A DNA stretch of 64,000 nt from Coprothermobacter proteolyticus DSM 5265 (GCF_000020945.1 NC_011295.1:930001-994000), one strand, 5' to 3'. Shown: positions 48,170 to 57,447, counted from the stretch's first letter. Notes: generated from the sequence alone by a model not told the origin. Numbers and translations: made by a program.

Positions 48170-48175
48170 GAGCTT

Positions 48176-49372
48176 ATGAAGACTAAGGTTGTCGCTCTTT
48201 TGTGTTTAGTTGTGTTCTTTTTGGCAGGATGCAGCCCCGCTGCAAATGGTAATGTCACCAGTTCTAGTAGTGCAAGAGCTGAGGGTGGAAAATACGAAGG
48301 GCAACCACCATTACCCGAAACGCCCCAGCAAACGTTAGAGCGGTACATCATCAACACCTATAAACGCAACTATGAAACTTTTTACCAAGTGGACAGCGTT
48401 TCTTTGACCTTCGTGAGCGAAAACACAAACAAAAATACCTATACAGCTACTGTTTTAATGAAAGCAGTGAAAACGCTAAAGTACAAGACAGTGGATGAGC
48501 TTCCCTTCATAAAAGGTGCTCTAGGTGCTTTAGGTCTGCAAAGCTACCCATACTTAGAGGAGCAGAACCAAAAAGTGGAACTTATAAAGCAAAAGAACAA
48601 GAATCTTTCAGCCTCGACACTGACAAATGTGGTTACTTACCTGGATAGAACATATGATGAACTCGCTCGGTACATAGGCAAGAAATACGACAGTTATATG
48701 TTTCTGTACGTGACCGCATCTCTGACCGCATCAAATACCTTGAGCGAAAACAACCTTAAGGTACTGGTGGAACAACCACAATACCAGCGAATAGAACTTA
48801 AAGACTTCAAACCACTATCTGCTCAAACCATGTACGACCTTGGAAAACAGAGCATGCAAAGAGTCCTAAACGGAACGACCATACCTCTAAAGAACATGTA
48901 CTACGACCCTTGGAAAGTGGTTGAGTACGCTGATAAATACACCAGCAACGCTACCACAGTGTGCCCAGGAACCGTCATCGCTAACGATAAGACAAAGTGG
49001 AATAACGAGCAGTGGCCTTACTACGATTTCTTGTGCAGCACCGATTGCGCAGATTTCGCTTCTCAAGCTTTGAACTATGCAGGATTGCCGGTAGAGCCTG
49101 GTAAATGGCAGCGGCTAAAAGACGCTGCAAACGGCTGGGCGTGGACAAGTTCTTCAGGGCTTAGACGTTACTTACTTCAACAAAAGAAGGTAGTTCGCTC
49201 AGTAAAAAGCTGGGAAATAAGAGCGGGTGGCCTTATGATGGCTGACCAAGGACACACCATGATAGTAGTCAGGAATGATACCATTGAGATACTCACTAAC
49301 GCTCACACCAATGATCGCTATCATGAACCTGTTTTGCCGCAAGATAACTGGTATTACTTAAACAGTTGGTAG
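48176..49372 (+). CDS. Lipoprotein with C-terminal amidase-like domain (Amidase_6 type)
   Basis: The 398-residue protein has a lipoprotein signal MKTKVVALLCLVVFFLAGC with Cys19 as the lipid-modified residue, a Ser-rich linker, and an unassigned N-terminal domain (about 50-235). The C-terminal 155 residues look like the putative amidase domain PF12671: YDPWKVVEYADKY, STDCADFASQALNYAG (nucleophile Cys291), GHTMIVV (His360) and NAHTNDRYHEPV. The family is related to NlpC-type cysteine peptidases and may act on peptidoglycan or peptides at the membrane surface. The gene stands alone and converges on the next. Confidence 0.82.
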   Translation: MKTKVVALLCLVVFFLAGCSPAANGNVTSSSSARAEGGKYEGQPPLPETPQQTLERYIINTYKRNYETFYQVDSVSLTFVSENTNKNTYTATVLMKAVKTLKYKTVDELPFIKGALGALGLQSYPYLEEQNQKVELIKQKNKNLSASTLTNVVTYLDRTYDELARYIGKKYDSYMFLYVTASLTASNTLSENNLKVLVEQPQYQRIELKDFKPLSAQTMYDLGKQSMQRVLNGTTIPLKNMYYDPWKVVEYADKYTSNATTVCPGTVIANDKTKWNNEQWPYYDFLCSTDCADFASQALNYAGLPVEPGKWQRLKDAANGWAWTSSSGLRRYLLQQKKVVRSVKSWEIRAGGLMMADQGHTMIVVRNDTIEILTNAHTNDRYHEPVLPQDNWYYLNSW

Positions 49373-49394
49373 TGCAGTACAACACAGTAGCTAT

Positions 49395-50252
49395 TCAAAC
49401 AGAGATACCAAACACACGTCGTGCCAGTTCTCCTATGCCAAAGGAAATTAGAGAAACTCCAAATACGACTAAAAGCATCTGCAGAAAAGTGCCCTCAAAA
49501 GATTTTTCATGTATTACGGAAGCGAAACCAGCATAGTAAACTACTACAAGTAGTCCGATGCCCACTGTAAACACAAAAGCGGTAACAGCGTCACCTATAA
49601 AGAAGTATGGTAGCACAAGAGCCAACACCACCACGAAGTAGGCAATTAAAGTGTAAATGGCAGCCTTCATTGGGTTAGGCTTTCCATCAGCAACTTGAGA
49701 CAAATACTCCGATGCTGCCATGGAAAGTGAAGCAGCAACCCCAGTAATTAATCCCGCAATGCCAACAGTTTGAGATACCCGCAAAGCGAAACTCAGCCCT
49801 GCCAGTGTACCTGTAATTTCCACCAGTGCATCGTTCAAACCCAAAACAATGGAACCTAAGTAGGACAGTTTCTCTTCCTCGATAAGCTTATACAGGGTTT
49901 CTTCATGCTTCTCTTCGTCTTTATAAATGGCTTCTGCTTGAGTATATTGGGAAGCAATACCTTTGTAGGCGAGCTCTGCGCTTTCCTCTCCCTTTTCCAT
50001 GAGTTTTATGGTAAAGGTGACACCAAATATGAGTGCCAGCAAGGAGTAGTAAAACACTTTTAGCCAGTTTATGTTCACATCTTGACCGCTGATTTCACGC
50101 CACATTTGGTAGTGCTTAAGTTCGTCATTTCTGATTCTGTTTAAAATCTCTTTGTTCTTCCCCTTCGCCAATTTACTTAAAAAACCGTAAACCTGCGCCT
50201 CAGTAATCTCATTGCGTTGAAAATTCAAAACCACATCTAAGCCCTCTTTCAT
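49395..50252 (-). CDS. Ferritin-like/VIT1-CCC1 fusion membrane protein (membrane-bound ferritin type)
   Basis: The 285-residue protein starts with a rubrerythrin/ferritin-like four-helix segment with metal ligands (Glu15/18, Glu44 and His47 in DELKHYQM, and EEKHEE at 113-117), interrupted by a membrane helix (about 63-83), and continues as a VIT1/CCC1 iron-manganese transporter domain with DALVEITGTLAGLSFAL and SMAASEYLSQ followed by three C-terminal helices. Such MbfA-like proteins export iron and protect against peroxide. It is divergent from a peroxiredoxin and ferritin, suggesting an iron/oxidative stress group. AGGAGGTG lies upstream. Confidence 0.85.
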   Translation of the reverse strand: MKEGLDVVLNFQRNEITEAQVYGFLSKLAKGKNKEILNRIRNDELKHYQMWREISGQDVNINWLKVFYYSLLALIFGVTFTIKLMEKGEESAELAYKGIASQYTQAEAIYKDEEKHEETLYKLIEEEKLSYLGSIVLGLNDALVEITGTLAGLSFALRVSQTVGIAGLITGVAASLSMAASEYLSQVADGKPNPMKAAIYTLIAYFVVVLALVLPYFFIGDAVTAFVFTVGIGLLVVVYYAGFASVIHEKSFEGTFLQMLLVVFGVSLISFGIGELARRVFGISV

Positions 50253-50353
50253 AGCCTATAAAGCACCTCCTGTCTTTGGATATATTCTCGCATGCATAGT
50301 AAAGAATAAGTGTGCAGGATTTTGGGTATTCCCTTTTTAGAGGTGATAAAAAT

Positions 50354-50809
50354 ATGTTAACAGTGGGAAGTTCAGCACCAGACTTTGAATTAACCGATCA
50401 TAATCTAAAAAGAGTTAGACTGTCCTCGCTCAAAGGAAAAGTTGTTCTGGCTTTTTACCCTGGAGCATTTACTGGCGTATGCACTAAGGAAATGTGCACC
50501 TTCCGAGACATGATGGCTAGATTCAACGAACTTGAGGCAACAGTCTTAGGAATAAGCGTAGATACACCTTTTGCTAACAAAGCCTTTGCAGAGCACAACG
50601 GCATTGAGTTCTCCTTACTATCGGATTTTGGCGGAGAAGTAGCAAAACAATACGGTGGAGTTCACACTGATTTTGCCGGTGTTCCTAACTATACTGCGGC
50701 GAAAAGAGCAGTGTTTATTGTGGAAGACGGAAAAGTGACTTACGCATGGGTGAGCGAAGACCCAGGTAAGGAACCACCTTACGAAGAAATTGTGAAAGCC
50801 TTAGAATAG
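50354..50809 (+). CDS. Peroxiredoxin (AhpC/TSA, Bcp/AhpE-like)
   Basis: The 151-residue thiol peroxidase carries FYPGAFTGVCTKEMCTFRD with the peroxidatic Cys43 and a possible resolving Cys48. It has the thioredoxin fold blocks VGSSAPDFELTD and VLGISVDTPFANKAFA. It reduces H2O2 and organic peroxides. I take ATG 50354, preceded by AGAGGTGA, instead of the longer reading from 50312. It is followed after 18 bases by ferritin in the same direction. Confidence 0.9.
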   Translation: MLTVGSSAPDFELTDHNLKRVRLSSLKGKVVLAFYPGAFTGVCTKEMCTFRDMMARFNELEATVLGISVDTPFANKAFAEHNGIEFSLLSDFGGEVAKQYGGVHTDFAGVPNYTAAKRAVFIVEDGKVTYAWVSEDPGKEPPYEEIVKALE

Positions 50810-50827
50810 GCAGGGAGGTAGATTAGC

Positions 50828-51316
50828 TTGCTTACAGAAACAGTAGAAAAAGCTTTAAACGAACAGATTAATAAGGAACTCTTCTCAGCTTACTTGTATT
50901 TATCCATGGCTGCTGACTTTGAGTCTAAGAATTTGGCTGGGTTTGCTAAATGGATGAAAGCACAATCCGCGGAAGAGCTCAACCATGCCATGAAACTTTT
51001 TAACTACGTGCTGGAACGTGGGGGGCACGTGGAGCTTATGGCCATCGAGAAGCCTCAGCAAACATGGGAGTCGCCTTTGAAGGTTTTCCAAGACGCCTAT
51101 GACCATGAAAGGTTTATCACCCAGTCCATCTACAGCCTTCTTGAAATAGCACAGTCGGCGAAAGACTATGGCACCATGGAGTTTTTGCAGTGGTATGTGA
51201 AAGAACAAGTGGAAGAGGAAGCTCAGGCTGAGCATGTAATGAAAAAGCTTGAAATGATAAACGATGCACCAGCAGGTTTGCTCATGCTGGACCATGAACT
51301 TGGCCAAAGAGAATAA
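50828..51316 (+). CDS. ftn: Ferritin (non-haem, FtnA-like)
   Basis: The 162-residue four-helix-bundle ferritin shows the ferroxidase residues in INKELFSAYLYLSMA (Glu17), AEELNHAMKL (Glu49/His53) and a later Glu (SLLEIAQSAKDY) with QVEEEAQ. It stores iron and consumes peroxide/oxygen. The start is TTG at 50828, since GGGAGGTAG lies upstream at proper distance and no ATG is nearby. It is cotranscribed with the peroxiredoxin and followed by a strong terminator. Confidence 0.92.
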   Translation: MLTETVEKALNEQINKELFSAYLYLSMAADFESKNLAGFAKWMKAQSAEELNHAMKLFNYVLERGGHVELMAIEKPQQTWESPLKVFQDAYDHERFITQSIYSLLEIAQSAKDYGTMEFLQWYVKEQVEEEAQAEHVMKKLEMINDAPAGLLMLDHELGQRE

Positions 51317-51344
51317 ACCACTCGCACCCAATAAACGTTATGAC

Positions 51345-51380
51345 AAAGAGCCCCCAAATCAACGGGGGCTCTTTGTTTTT
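51345..51380 (+). terminator. Terminator after ferritin
   Basis: AAAGAGCCCCC (51345-51355) pairs perfectly with GGGGGCTCTTT (51364-51374) around an 8-base loop, followed by GTTTTT. This is a strong intrinsic terminator for the rightward peroxiredoxin-ferritin unit, and its A-rich start could also work leftward after tRNA-Asn. Confidence 0.88.
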
Positions 51381-51398
51381 CACATGACAAAATAAAAA

Positions 51399-51474
51399 TG
51401 GCTCCGGAGGCAGGACTCGAACCTGCAACCAACGGATTAACAGTCCGCTGCTCTGCCGATTGAGCTACTCCGGA
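51399..51474 (-). tRNA. tRNA-Asn (anticodon GTT)
   Basis: On the minus strand TCCGGAG pairs with CTCCGGA, the anticodon loop is CTGTTAA (anticodon GTT) in the stem GCGGA/TCCGT, and the T arm has GGTTCGAGTCC. CCA is encoded at the end. It has its own promoter. Confidence 0.96.
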
Positions 51475-51487
51475 ACCGACTGTTATT

Positions 51488-51515
51488 ATTATAGCATTGA
51501 CACGGAGCTTGTCAA
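51488..51515 (-). promoter_or_regulatory. Promoter of tRNA-Asn
   Basis: On the minus strand TTGACA (51510-51515) is followed after 16 bases by TATAAT (51488-51493), both perfect consensus, ending 13 bases before the tRNA. The -35 is one arm of a palindrome, ATTGACA-CGGAGCT-TGTCAAT (51497-51517 region). Confidence 0.85.
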
Positions 51516-51577
51516 TAGAGGCTGACAAACCAACGCTTGAAGTACAAAGAACCTATTGACTTAAGCATGCAGCTTCT

Positions 51578-52171
51578 TCACAAAATGAGGTTCGCAATGC
51601 TAATAAAAGCTCTGTAAACCAAGTTAAAGTAGCCGTTGAAGAAGTTCAGCGCGAGCAATAAGAATACGATGAAAAACCCGTACCGATCAAATGCCATTGC
51701 TCTTGCTCTGGTTTCAAAAGAGAAGAAGCTGAGAAGAATCTTGCTGCCATCCAATGGTGGCAAAGGAATTAAGTTAAAAGCCATAAGCCAAAAGTTGACC
51801 AACGATAACTGCAGTAGCACCGACCACGGAATAAACTTGTACAGTACCAACAAAAGCAAGCTTAGGACAAAATTCGTAAAAACACCAGCAACACTTACTA
51901 AGAAAAGACCCTTCGAGTCAAGCTTATACAAATTTATGGGCACAGGTTTTGCCCAACCAAACAACACTGGAGACCCCATGATGTACAGAAGGAGCGGCAA
52001 AACAACAGTTCCCATCAGGTCGATATGAGCTAGCGGATCAAGCGTTAATCTTCCGCTCAGGTACGCAGTGTCATCACCAGAGATACGTGCTGCGTAGCCA
52101 TGAGCAACTTCATGCAAGATTACACAGTACATGAACAGAACAAAAAACAAGATTTGATTTAACAGGTTCAT
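51578..52171 (-). CDS. Site-2 protease family membrane metalloprotease (M50, short form)
   Basis: The 197-residue protein is a compact intramembrane zinc protease: HEVAHGYAARISGD (HExxH) in the first helix and NLIPLPPLDGSKIL (N-x-PxPxLDG motif) in a later one, with four to five further hydrophobic segments. It lacks PDZ or CBS domains. Substrates of this short family are unknown. It overlaps the ABC transporter gene by four bases and is last in that unit. Confidence 0.9.
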   Translation of the reverse strand: MNLLNQILFFVLFMYCVILHEVAHGYAARISGDDTAYLSGRLTLDPLAHIDLMGTVVLPLLLYIMGSPVLFGWAKPVPINLYKLDSKGLFLVSVAGVFTNFVLSLLLLVLYKFIPWSVLLQLSLVNFWLMAFNLIPLPPLDGSKILLSFFSFETRARAMAFDRYGFFIVFLLLALNFFNGYFNLVYRAFISIANLIL

Positions 52172-53943
52172 TCCATCACTCCCGCAGTACCAGCCATGAG
52201 CTGGGTGGTGTAAAGTTCATAGTAAAATCCTTTCTTCGCTATTAATTCTTGATGAGTTCCCGATTCTATCACCCTTCCATGGTTAATTACGATTATTTTA
52301 TCAGCTTCTTGAATGGTGCTCAGCCTGTGAGCAATGACCACAGTTGTGCGCCCGGCCATTAGCCGCGGCAATGCGTTCTGAATTAAACGTTCTGTATCGG
52401 TATCGATGTTTGCAGTCGCTTCATCTAGCAAAAGAAGCTTTGGTTTGTGGTACAGAGCCCTGGCAAAAGCTATAAGCTGCCTTTGGCCCTGAGAAAGGTT
52501 GGCGCCTTCAGGAGCCAACATGTAGTCCAAACCGCCCGGTAAGTTCATAACGAAGTCAGCATTCACTATTCTTAGTATTTCTTCCAGTTCCTCATCGGTG
52601 GCGTTGTCCCATAGCGTTATATTGTTCCTTACGGTATCGTGGAAAAGCTGTACTTCCTGAAGTACCAAAGCCAAATTATGACGGTACTCCTCGATATTCC
52701 ATTCCCTTAGTTCTACATCGTCCACGAAAACATTTCCGTCATAGTTATCATAGAAACCAATAAGTAAATTCAAAATGGTTGATTTGCCAGCACCTGTTGG
52801 CCCAACAATGGCTAACGTTTGCCCCTGCCCAAGATCAAAGGAAACATCTTTAAGAACCGGTTCTTCACCATAGGCAAAACTCACTGAATCGAAAGCAACG
52901 TCCCCATGGAGTGGTCCAGCATAGTCTTTTCCTTTGTACTCCACTTCCTTGACTTCCATGACGTCCATGATCTTTTCTAGAGACGCGAAGGCTGTTTGGA
53001 AAAGCGTAAACTTATCGGAAAAATCTGCAATGGGGTCGAACATCATAGGCAGGAGCTGGAAGAAAGAAACCAGTGTGCCCACGGTAACCAGTCCCCTTGA
53101 GATGAGGTAACCGCCATACAATAGAACCAGTGCACGACTGAGCTCTCTGAGAAAACTCACTGAGGGGTAAAAGAAAACTCTTAATCGAGCTGCTTGCAAC
53201 TGGTATTTGTAGTGTTCCTGGTTTATGACATCATATTCCTCTTCACACAGCGGCTCTCTGGTAAAAGCCTTTACTACCACAAAGCCCGAAAGCATTTCCT
53301 GAGTATATACATTCATACGCGAGACCACACGTCGAATAACACGCCACACACGCCTAAGAGCAAAACCCAGTACTTGCAGCATGATGCCCACAGGTACCAC
53401 AGCTAATAACACCACCAAAGTAAGGCGCCAGTTCATAAGCAGCATCATGATAAAAATGCTGACCAACAGGAAAACGTCTGCAATTAAAGACACGAAACCG
53501 GCACTTATCATTTCGTTGAGGTTTGCTACGTCATTAGTTACACGCGTTACCAACTTTCCAACAGGATTTCTGCTGAAGAAATCTACTTTCAAAGACATGA
53601 GGTATTTCATTAAATCCACACGAAGCTGCCAAGTAATCTTCTGACCAAAAACACTGCTAAGATACATCTGAGTCCAGCTGAAAGCAAAGTAAGCGCCCAA
53701 TAGTACGAGGTAAATAATTAGTAAAGTGCCTAAGCCGTTGAAGTTCATAACTTTTATGTGATCGTCAATGATGATTTTAAAGATATAAGGCTGGAGTACA
53801 GAACTTATTGCCGAACCGAGGGTAGCTAGCAGTGTAACAATTATAACTGCCAAATGTGGTCTTATGTAAGGCCACAGAAACGCTAACAGTTCCTTGTCGT
53901 TGTGGTGCCGCGTCTGTTCTTCTTGTTCTAAAACATCATCCAT
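52168..53943 (-). CDS. Heterodimeric ABC exporter subunit, consensus-site half
   Basis: The 591-residue half-transporter has six membrane helices (about 30-310) and an ATPase domain with GPTGAGKSTILNLL (Walker A), the signature LSQGQRQLIAFARAL, LLLDEATANID with the catalytic Glu, and the switch His in VIAHRLSTI. Its partner, encoded just upstream with an eight-base overlap, has Asp at the catalytic position, so the pair is a TM287/288-type exporter with one degenerate site. Likely cargo is lipids or drugs; this cannot be determined here. Confidence 0.92.
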   Translation of the reverse strand: MDDVLEQEEQTRHHNDKELLAFLWPYIRPHLAVIIVTLLATLGSAISSVLQPYIFKIIIDDHIKVMNFNGLGTLLIIYLVLLGAYFAFSWTQMYLSSVFGQKITWQLRVDLMKYLMSLKVDFFSRNPVGKLVTRVTNDVANLNEMISAGFVSLIADVFLLVSIFIMMLLMNWRLTLVVLLAVVPVGIMLQVLGFALRRVWRVIRRVVSRMNVYTQEMLSGFVVVKAFTREPLCEEEYDVINQEHYKYQLQAARLRVFFYPSVSFLRELSRALVLLYGGYLISRGLVTVGTLVSFFQLLPMMFDPIADFSDKFTLFQTAFASLEKIMDVMEVKEVEYKGKDYAGPLHGDVAFDSVSFAYGEEPVLKDVSFDLGQGQTLAIVGPTGAGKSTILNLLIGFYDNYDGNVFVDDVELREWNIEEYRHNLALVLQEVQLFHDTVRNNITLWDNATDEELEEILRIVNADFVMNLPGGLDYMLAPEGANLSQGQRQLIAFARALYHKPKLLLLDEATANIDTDTERLIQNALPRLMAGRTTVVIAHRLSTIQEADKIIVINHGRVIESGTHQELIAKKGFYYELYTTQLMAGTAGVME

Positions 53944-55657
53944 GGACTAACCCCTCCAGCACTTGAATTCTATAAAGGTGAGCCAGATACCCCTGTTGTT
54001 TTATGAGCTCAGCAGGAGGACCAAATTCTTTGGTGCTACCGCTTATTAGCACGTAAACTCTGTCCGTGGGTAGCAGAGCGCTAATTCTGTGGCTAACTAA
54101 GATTACACTCTTATTGTTTAAACGAGCATAGTCCACCAGATTCTTGACCAACTGTTCCTCAGTAACCGTATCTAGAGCAGAAAAAGCATCGTCCAGCATG
54201 AGAACAGGCCTGTCAGCTAACAAGGCACGTGCTATTGCCATGCGCTGTTTTTGACCACCGGACAAAGTGAGTCCTCTTTCACCAATGAGGGTGTCCAGAC
54301 CTTGCGGTAGCAGCCTAATATCCTCTGCCAAGCAAGCTACTTCAAGGGCCTCCCAGATTTGCTCATCTGTGGCTAACGGATTCCCAAACTTTAGGTTGTC
54401 ACGAACCGTCATGGAGAACAGGTAAATACTCTGAGGTACGTAGGTTACCAAAGATCTGAGTTCCTTGAGTGGTATGTGCCTGACGTCTACGCCATTTACA
54501 AAAACCGTATTTTCCGGTGGTTCCAGCACTCTTATAAGAAGTTTTGTAAGGGTGGATTTTCCACTACCAATAGGACCAGCAATACCAATTAACTCACCAG
54601 CATTTACCTCTAAATGCACGTTCTCAAGAACTTTGCGATCACCATAAGAAAAATGCAAGTTTTTGACTTCCAGCTTTTCAAACTTATCAACATGGTGACA
54701 GGGTTCAAAACAAGGAACCTCTTTGGGCGCCAATATGATGTCCTCTATCCTCTTCATAGAGGCGTTGGCGCGTTGCAGGTTCGACAAACCAAATCCAATC
54801 GCCATCATGGGCCACAAGAGCAATCCAATGTAGTTAACATAAGAAACCAATGTTCCTAACTCCAGGCGTCCCGTCTGAAGCTCCCTAATGCCTACCCAGA
54901 TTACCAAAAGCGTGGAAATACCTGCAAAAAGGCCTGTTATGGGCCCAAACAGAGCATCTAGACGCACTTCTCTTAAGTAATACTTGTAGTAATCAGCATT
55001 CACTGATTCAAAAATACCTATGGCTTTGTGGCCTTTTCCAAAAGCACGCAGCACTCTAATATTAGTAAGAAACTCTTGGACACGCTCGGTAAGAGAGCCA
55101 AAAGTATCTTGAATTTTCTTGAAGAAAACAAAAATATACCGGCTAAAGAAAATAGTGAAAATGGTCACACCAATTAGAGGAACAACTGCATACCAAAACA
55201 GCATCCTATCTAGTAAGAGCATCATCACAATGGTGCTAACACCTAATACTAAAACGTCTATTAAGCTTATAAGGCCCATTTGCATAAATTGTCTAATCGC
55301 ATGCAAGTCGTTGGTGAGTCTGCTCATAAGGTCTCCAATATCGTAATCATAAAGGAACTCATTAGGTACCTTCAAAAGTTCGCTGAAAGTCTTCTTTCTT
55401 AGGTCATAGTCAAATACTAGTGCCATGCGCTGAAGTATGTAGCGATACGCATAACGCATAAGCGTCATGCACACTACAAGCGCCAGGTATATGTAAGCAT
55501 AACGAGCCACATTAGATTCAAGGGCCGTAACAGCATTAACGAAGTCACCCAAGATCAAAGGAAGATAGACCTGCACTGCATCAACGCCGATAAGCAAACC
55601 TAAAGCAATTACATAAAACCAGACATGCTCTTTGACAAATCGCAAAATTCTTCTCAT
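53936..55657 (-). CDS. Heterodimeric ABC exporter subunit, degenerate-site half
   Basis: The 573-residue half-transporter has six membrane helices and an ATPase domain with GPIGSGKSTLTKLL, LSGGQKQRMAIARALL and VLMLDDAFSALD, where the usual catalytic Glu after Walker B is Asp. It keeps VSHRISAL. With the following gene it forms a heterodimer in which one ATP site is weak, as in the Thermotoga TM287/288 pair. It starts about 90 bases downstream of the grpE stop and has no obvious promoter of its own, so it may be read from the upstream operon. Confidence 0.92.
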   Translation of the reverse strand: MRRILRFVKEHVWFYVIALGLLIGVDAVQVYLPLILGDFVNAVTALESNVARYAYIYLALVVCMTLMRYAYRYILQRMALVFDYDLRKKTFSELLKVPNEFLYDYDIGDLMSRLTNDLHAIRQFMQMGLISLIDVLVLGVSTIVMMLLLDRMLFWYAVVPLIGVTIFTIFFSRYIFVFFKKIQDTFGSLTERVQEFLTNIRVLRAFGKGHKAIGIFESVNADYYKYYLREVRLDALFGPITGLFAGISTLLVIWVGIRELQTGRLELGTLVSYVNYIGLLLWPMMAIGFGLSNLQRANASMKRIEDIILAPKEVPCFEPCHHVDKFEKLEVKNLHFSYGDRKVLENVHLEVNAGELIGIAGPIGSGKSTLTKLLIRVLEPPENTVFVNGVDVRHIPLKELRSLVTYVPQSIYLFSMTVRDNLKFGNPLATDEQIWEALEVACLAEDIRLLPQGLDTLIGERGLTLSGGQKQRMAIARALLADRPVLMLDDAFSALDTVTEEQLVKNLVDYARLNNKSVILVSHRISALLPTDRVYVLISGSTKEFGPPAELIKQQGYLAHLYRIQVLEGLVHG

Positions 55658-55745
55658 ATACTAATATTACATTAACATGGCTTGCGAATATATAGGTACT
55701 TGTCCTAGATTTATGGACAAAACATCAGTGAAAAAGATATGGAGA

Positions 55746-56432
55746 TCAGCAGGAAGATTCCTTTCCTATGACCACCAATGCTGGCCTCAGCAGTGTATCG
55801 CCAATTTTGTAACCCTTTCGCACCACTTTTATGATTTTATTTTCTGGCCCTTCTGCATACCCAAGGAATTCATGCCAATTAGGATCAAAAACTTCGCCTT
55901 CCTTACCCACTTCAACGACGCCGTACTTTTCTAAAACTGAAACAAGCTGGCTTCTAATCAACCTTAACCCGTTGTTTTCGCCATCATGCTCCAAGGCGTG
56001 ATCTAAGGTATCAAGTATGGGAAATAGATCTCGAGCCATGGATTCTGCTAAGAGTCTCTCCTTTTTCTCTTGGTCGCGCTTAAGGGCTTCTTTTGCCAAT
56101 GCAAATTCATGTTTCATTTTCAGGAGAAATTCCTCAAGCTCCCTATGCTGCTGCTCCAAAACTGCAATCTTCTCTTGAAGTGTCAACCTTTCAGTTTCAA
56201 GTTGCTCCAGTTTTTTAGAAAGCTCATTGTTATTCGTGTTGGTTTGGTCCTTGCTTGCCTCTTTAGCCTCACTGTTTTGTTTTTGCGCGGGATTAGATCC
56301 ATTATCATGTTGAACGTTCTGAAAACCTTCAGCAGGTTCTTCAGTGTTTTCGAATGCCTGATTCTTACTACTCTTCTCTGAGTCAAAAGAAGAAGCTTTT
56401 ACTTCCTCGTTTGTTTTCTGCTTATCGTCCAA
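55746..56432 (-). CDS. grpE: Nucleotide exchange factor GrpE
   Basis: The 228-residue protein has a long polar, disordered N-terminus (1-75, rich in Glu, Asn, Lys, Gln), a coiled coil (about 75-135) and the GrpE core with ARDLFPILDTLDHALEH, FDPNWHEFLGYAEG and VVRKGYKIGDTLLRPALVVIG. GrpE releases ADP from DnaK. dnaK and dnaJ are not adjacent, which is unusual. The start overlaps the end of mtnA by 11 bases. Confidence 0.93.
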   Translation of the reverse strand: MDDKQKTNEEVKASSFDSEKSSKNQAFENTEEPAEGFQNVQHDNGSNPAQKQNSEAKEASKDQTNTNNNELSKKLEQLETERLTLQEKIAVLEQQHRELEEFLLKMKHEFALAKEALKRDQEKKERLLAESMARDLFPILDTLDHALEHDGENNGLRLIRSQLVSVLEKYGVVEVGKEGEVFDPNWHEFLGYAEGPENKIIKVVRKGYKIGDTLLRPALVVIGKESSC

Positions 56433-57447
56433 TGTAGTTCACCTCCGCGAAGGGTGCCTTCAAAATACCTTGTTCTGTGATGTACCCATCAATCAAAGAC
56501 GCTGGCGTAACGTCAAAAGCGTAGTTCAATGCCCGACTGCCTTTAGGAGCAATCCTTACACCGTGAATCTGTAAAACCTCTTCAGGGTCTCTTTCTTCCA
56601 CTACGATGCCATTACCATTAGCTATGGTCATGTCAAAACTGCTGGTAGGAGCAGCAACGTAAAAATCTATGCCATAATGCTTGGCAGCAATAGCGAGCAT
56701 AAGCGTTCCTACTTTATTGGCGGTATCCCCATTTCTAACCACACGATCTGCACCAACCACCACAGCGTCCACCTTACCCAAAGACATTAAATAGGTTGCT
56801 GCATTGTCAGTGATTATGTAGTGGGGAACGTTCTCTTTAAGAAGTTCCCACGCAGATAATCTTGCCCCCTGAAGAACAGGTCTGGTTTCGCACAGGTAAG
56901 CTACATCCAGATCACCTTTAGAATGTTTCACTTTTATGATGCCCAAGGCAGTGCCTATGCCCCCAGTTGCCAGTGTTCCAGTATTACATATGGTCAGTAT
57001 GCGGCGCTTACCCTTAAGCAGGTCTGCCCCATGCATAGCTAGGCTTAAATCATCGTTTCTTAACCTGCTTTCCAAAGAGAGTACCTTCTCGTAAACTATG
57101 GCAGCCACTTCATAAGGCTCGGCTGTCATGGGGATATCCTCCAAAATGGATTCCACTTCTTTTTTTAGGTTCACGGCAGTAGGCCTTGCGTTAACCAGTA
57201 AGTCTACCCTTCTCTGCAGTTCTTCCCAGAAGAGTGCAGACTTTTCACTTTCAAGAACTGCAAAGAGTAGACCATATGCGCCTGCTAAACCCAATAGTGG
57301 AGCTCCTCTGACCCTCAAAGCCTTTATAGCTTCGATAAGTTCGTCCAATGTTTTTACTTGAACATAACGCTCCTCATCGGGTAATAATGTTTGATCCAGC
57401 AAGAAAAGTGTTCCAGTTTCCCTATCGTATTGCAAAGGTTGAATCAC
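56422..57447 (-). CDS. mtnA: Methylthioribose-1-phosphate isomerase
   Basis: The 341-residue protein of the eIF2B-like family has RVRGAPLLGLAGAYGL, ICNTGTLATGGIGTALGII with the catalytic Cys (about 159), ETRPVLQGARLSAWEL and VVVGADRVVRNGDTANKVGT with the catalytic Asp. It converts methylthioribose-1-phosphate to methylthioribulose-1-phosphate in methionine salvage; members of the family can also act on ribose-1,5-bisphosphate-type substrates. It overlaps queT by four bases. Confidence 0.9.
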   Translation of the reverse strand: MIQPLQYDRETGTLFLLDQTLLPDEERYVQVKTLDELIEAIKALRVRGAPLLGLAGAYGLLFAVLESEKSALFWEELQRRVDLLVNARPTAVNLKKEVESILEDIPMTAEPYEVAAIVYEKVLSLESRLRNDDLSLAMHGADLLKGKRRILTICNTGTLATGGIGTALGIIKVKHSKGDLDVAYLCETRPVLQGARLSAWELLKENVPHYIITDNAATYLMSLGKVDAVVVGADRVVRNGDTANKVGTLMLAIAAKHYGIDFYVAAPTSSFDMTIANGNGIVVEERDPEEVLQIHGVRIAPKGSRALNYAFDVTPASLIDGYITEQGILKAPFAEVNYIGR

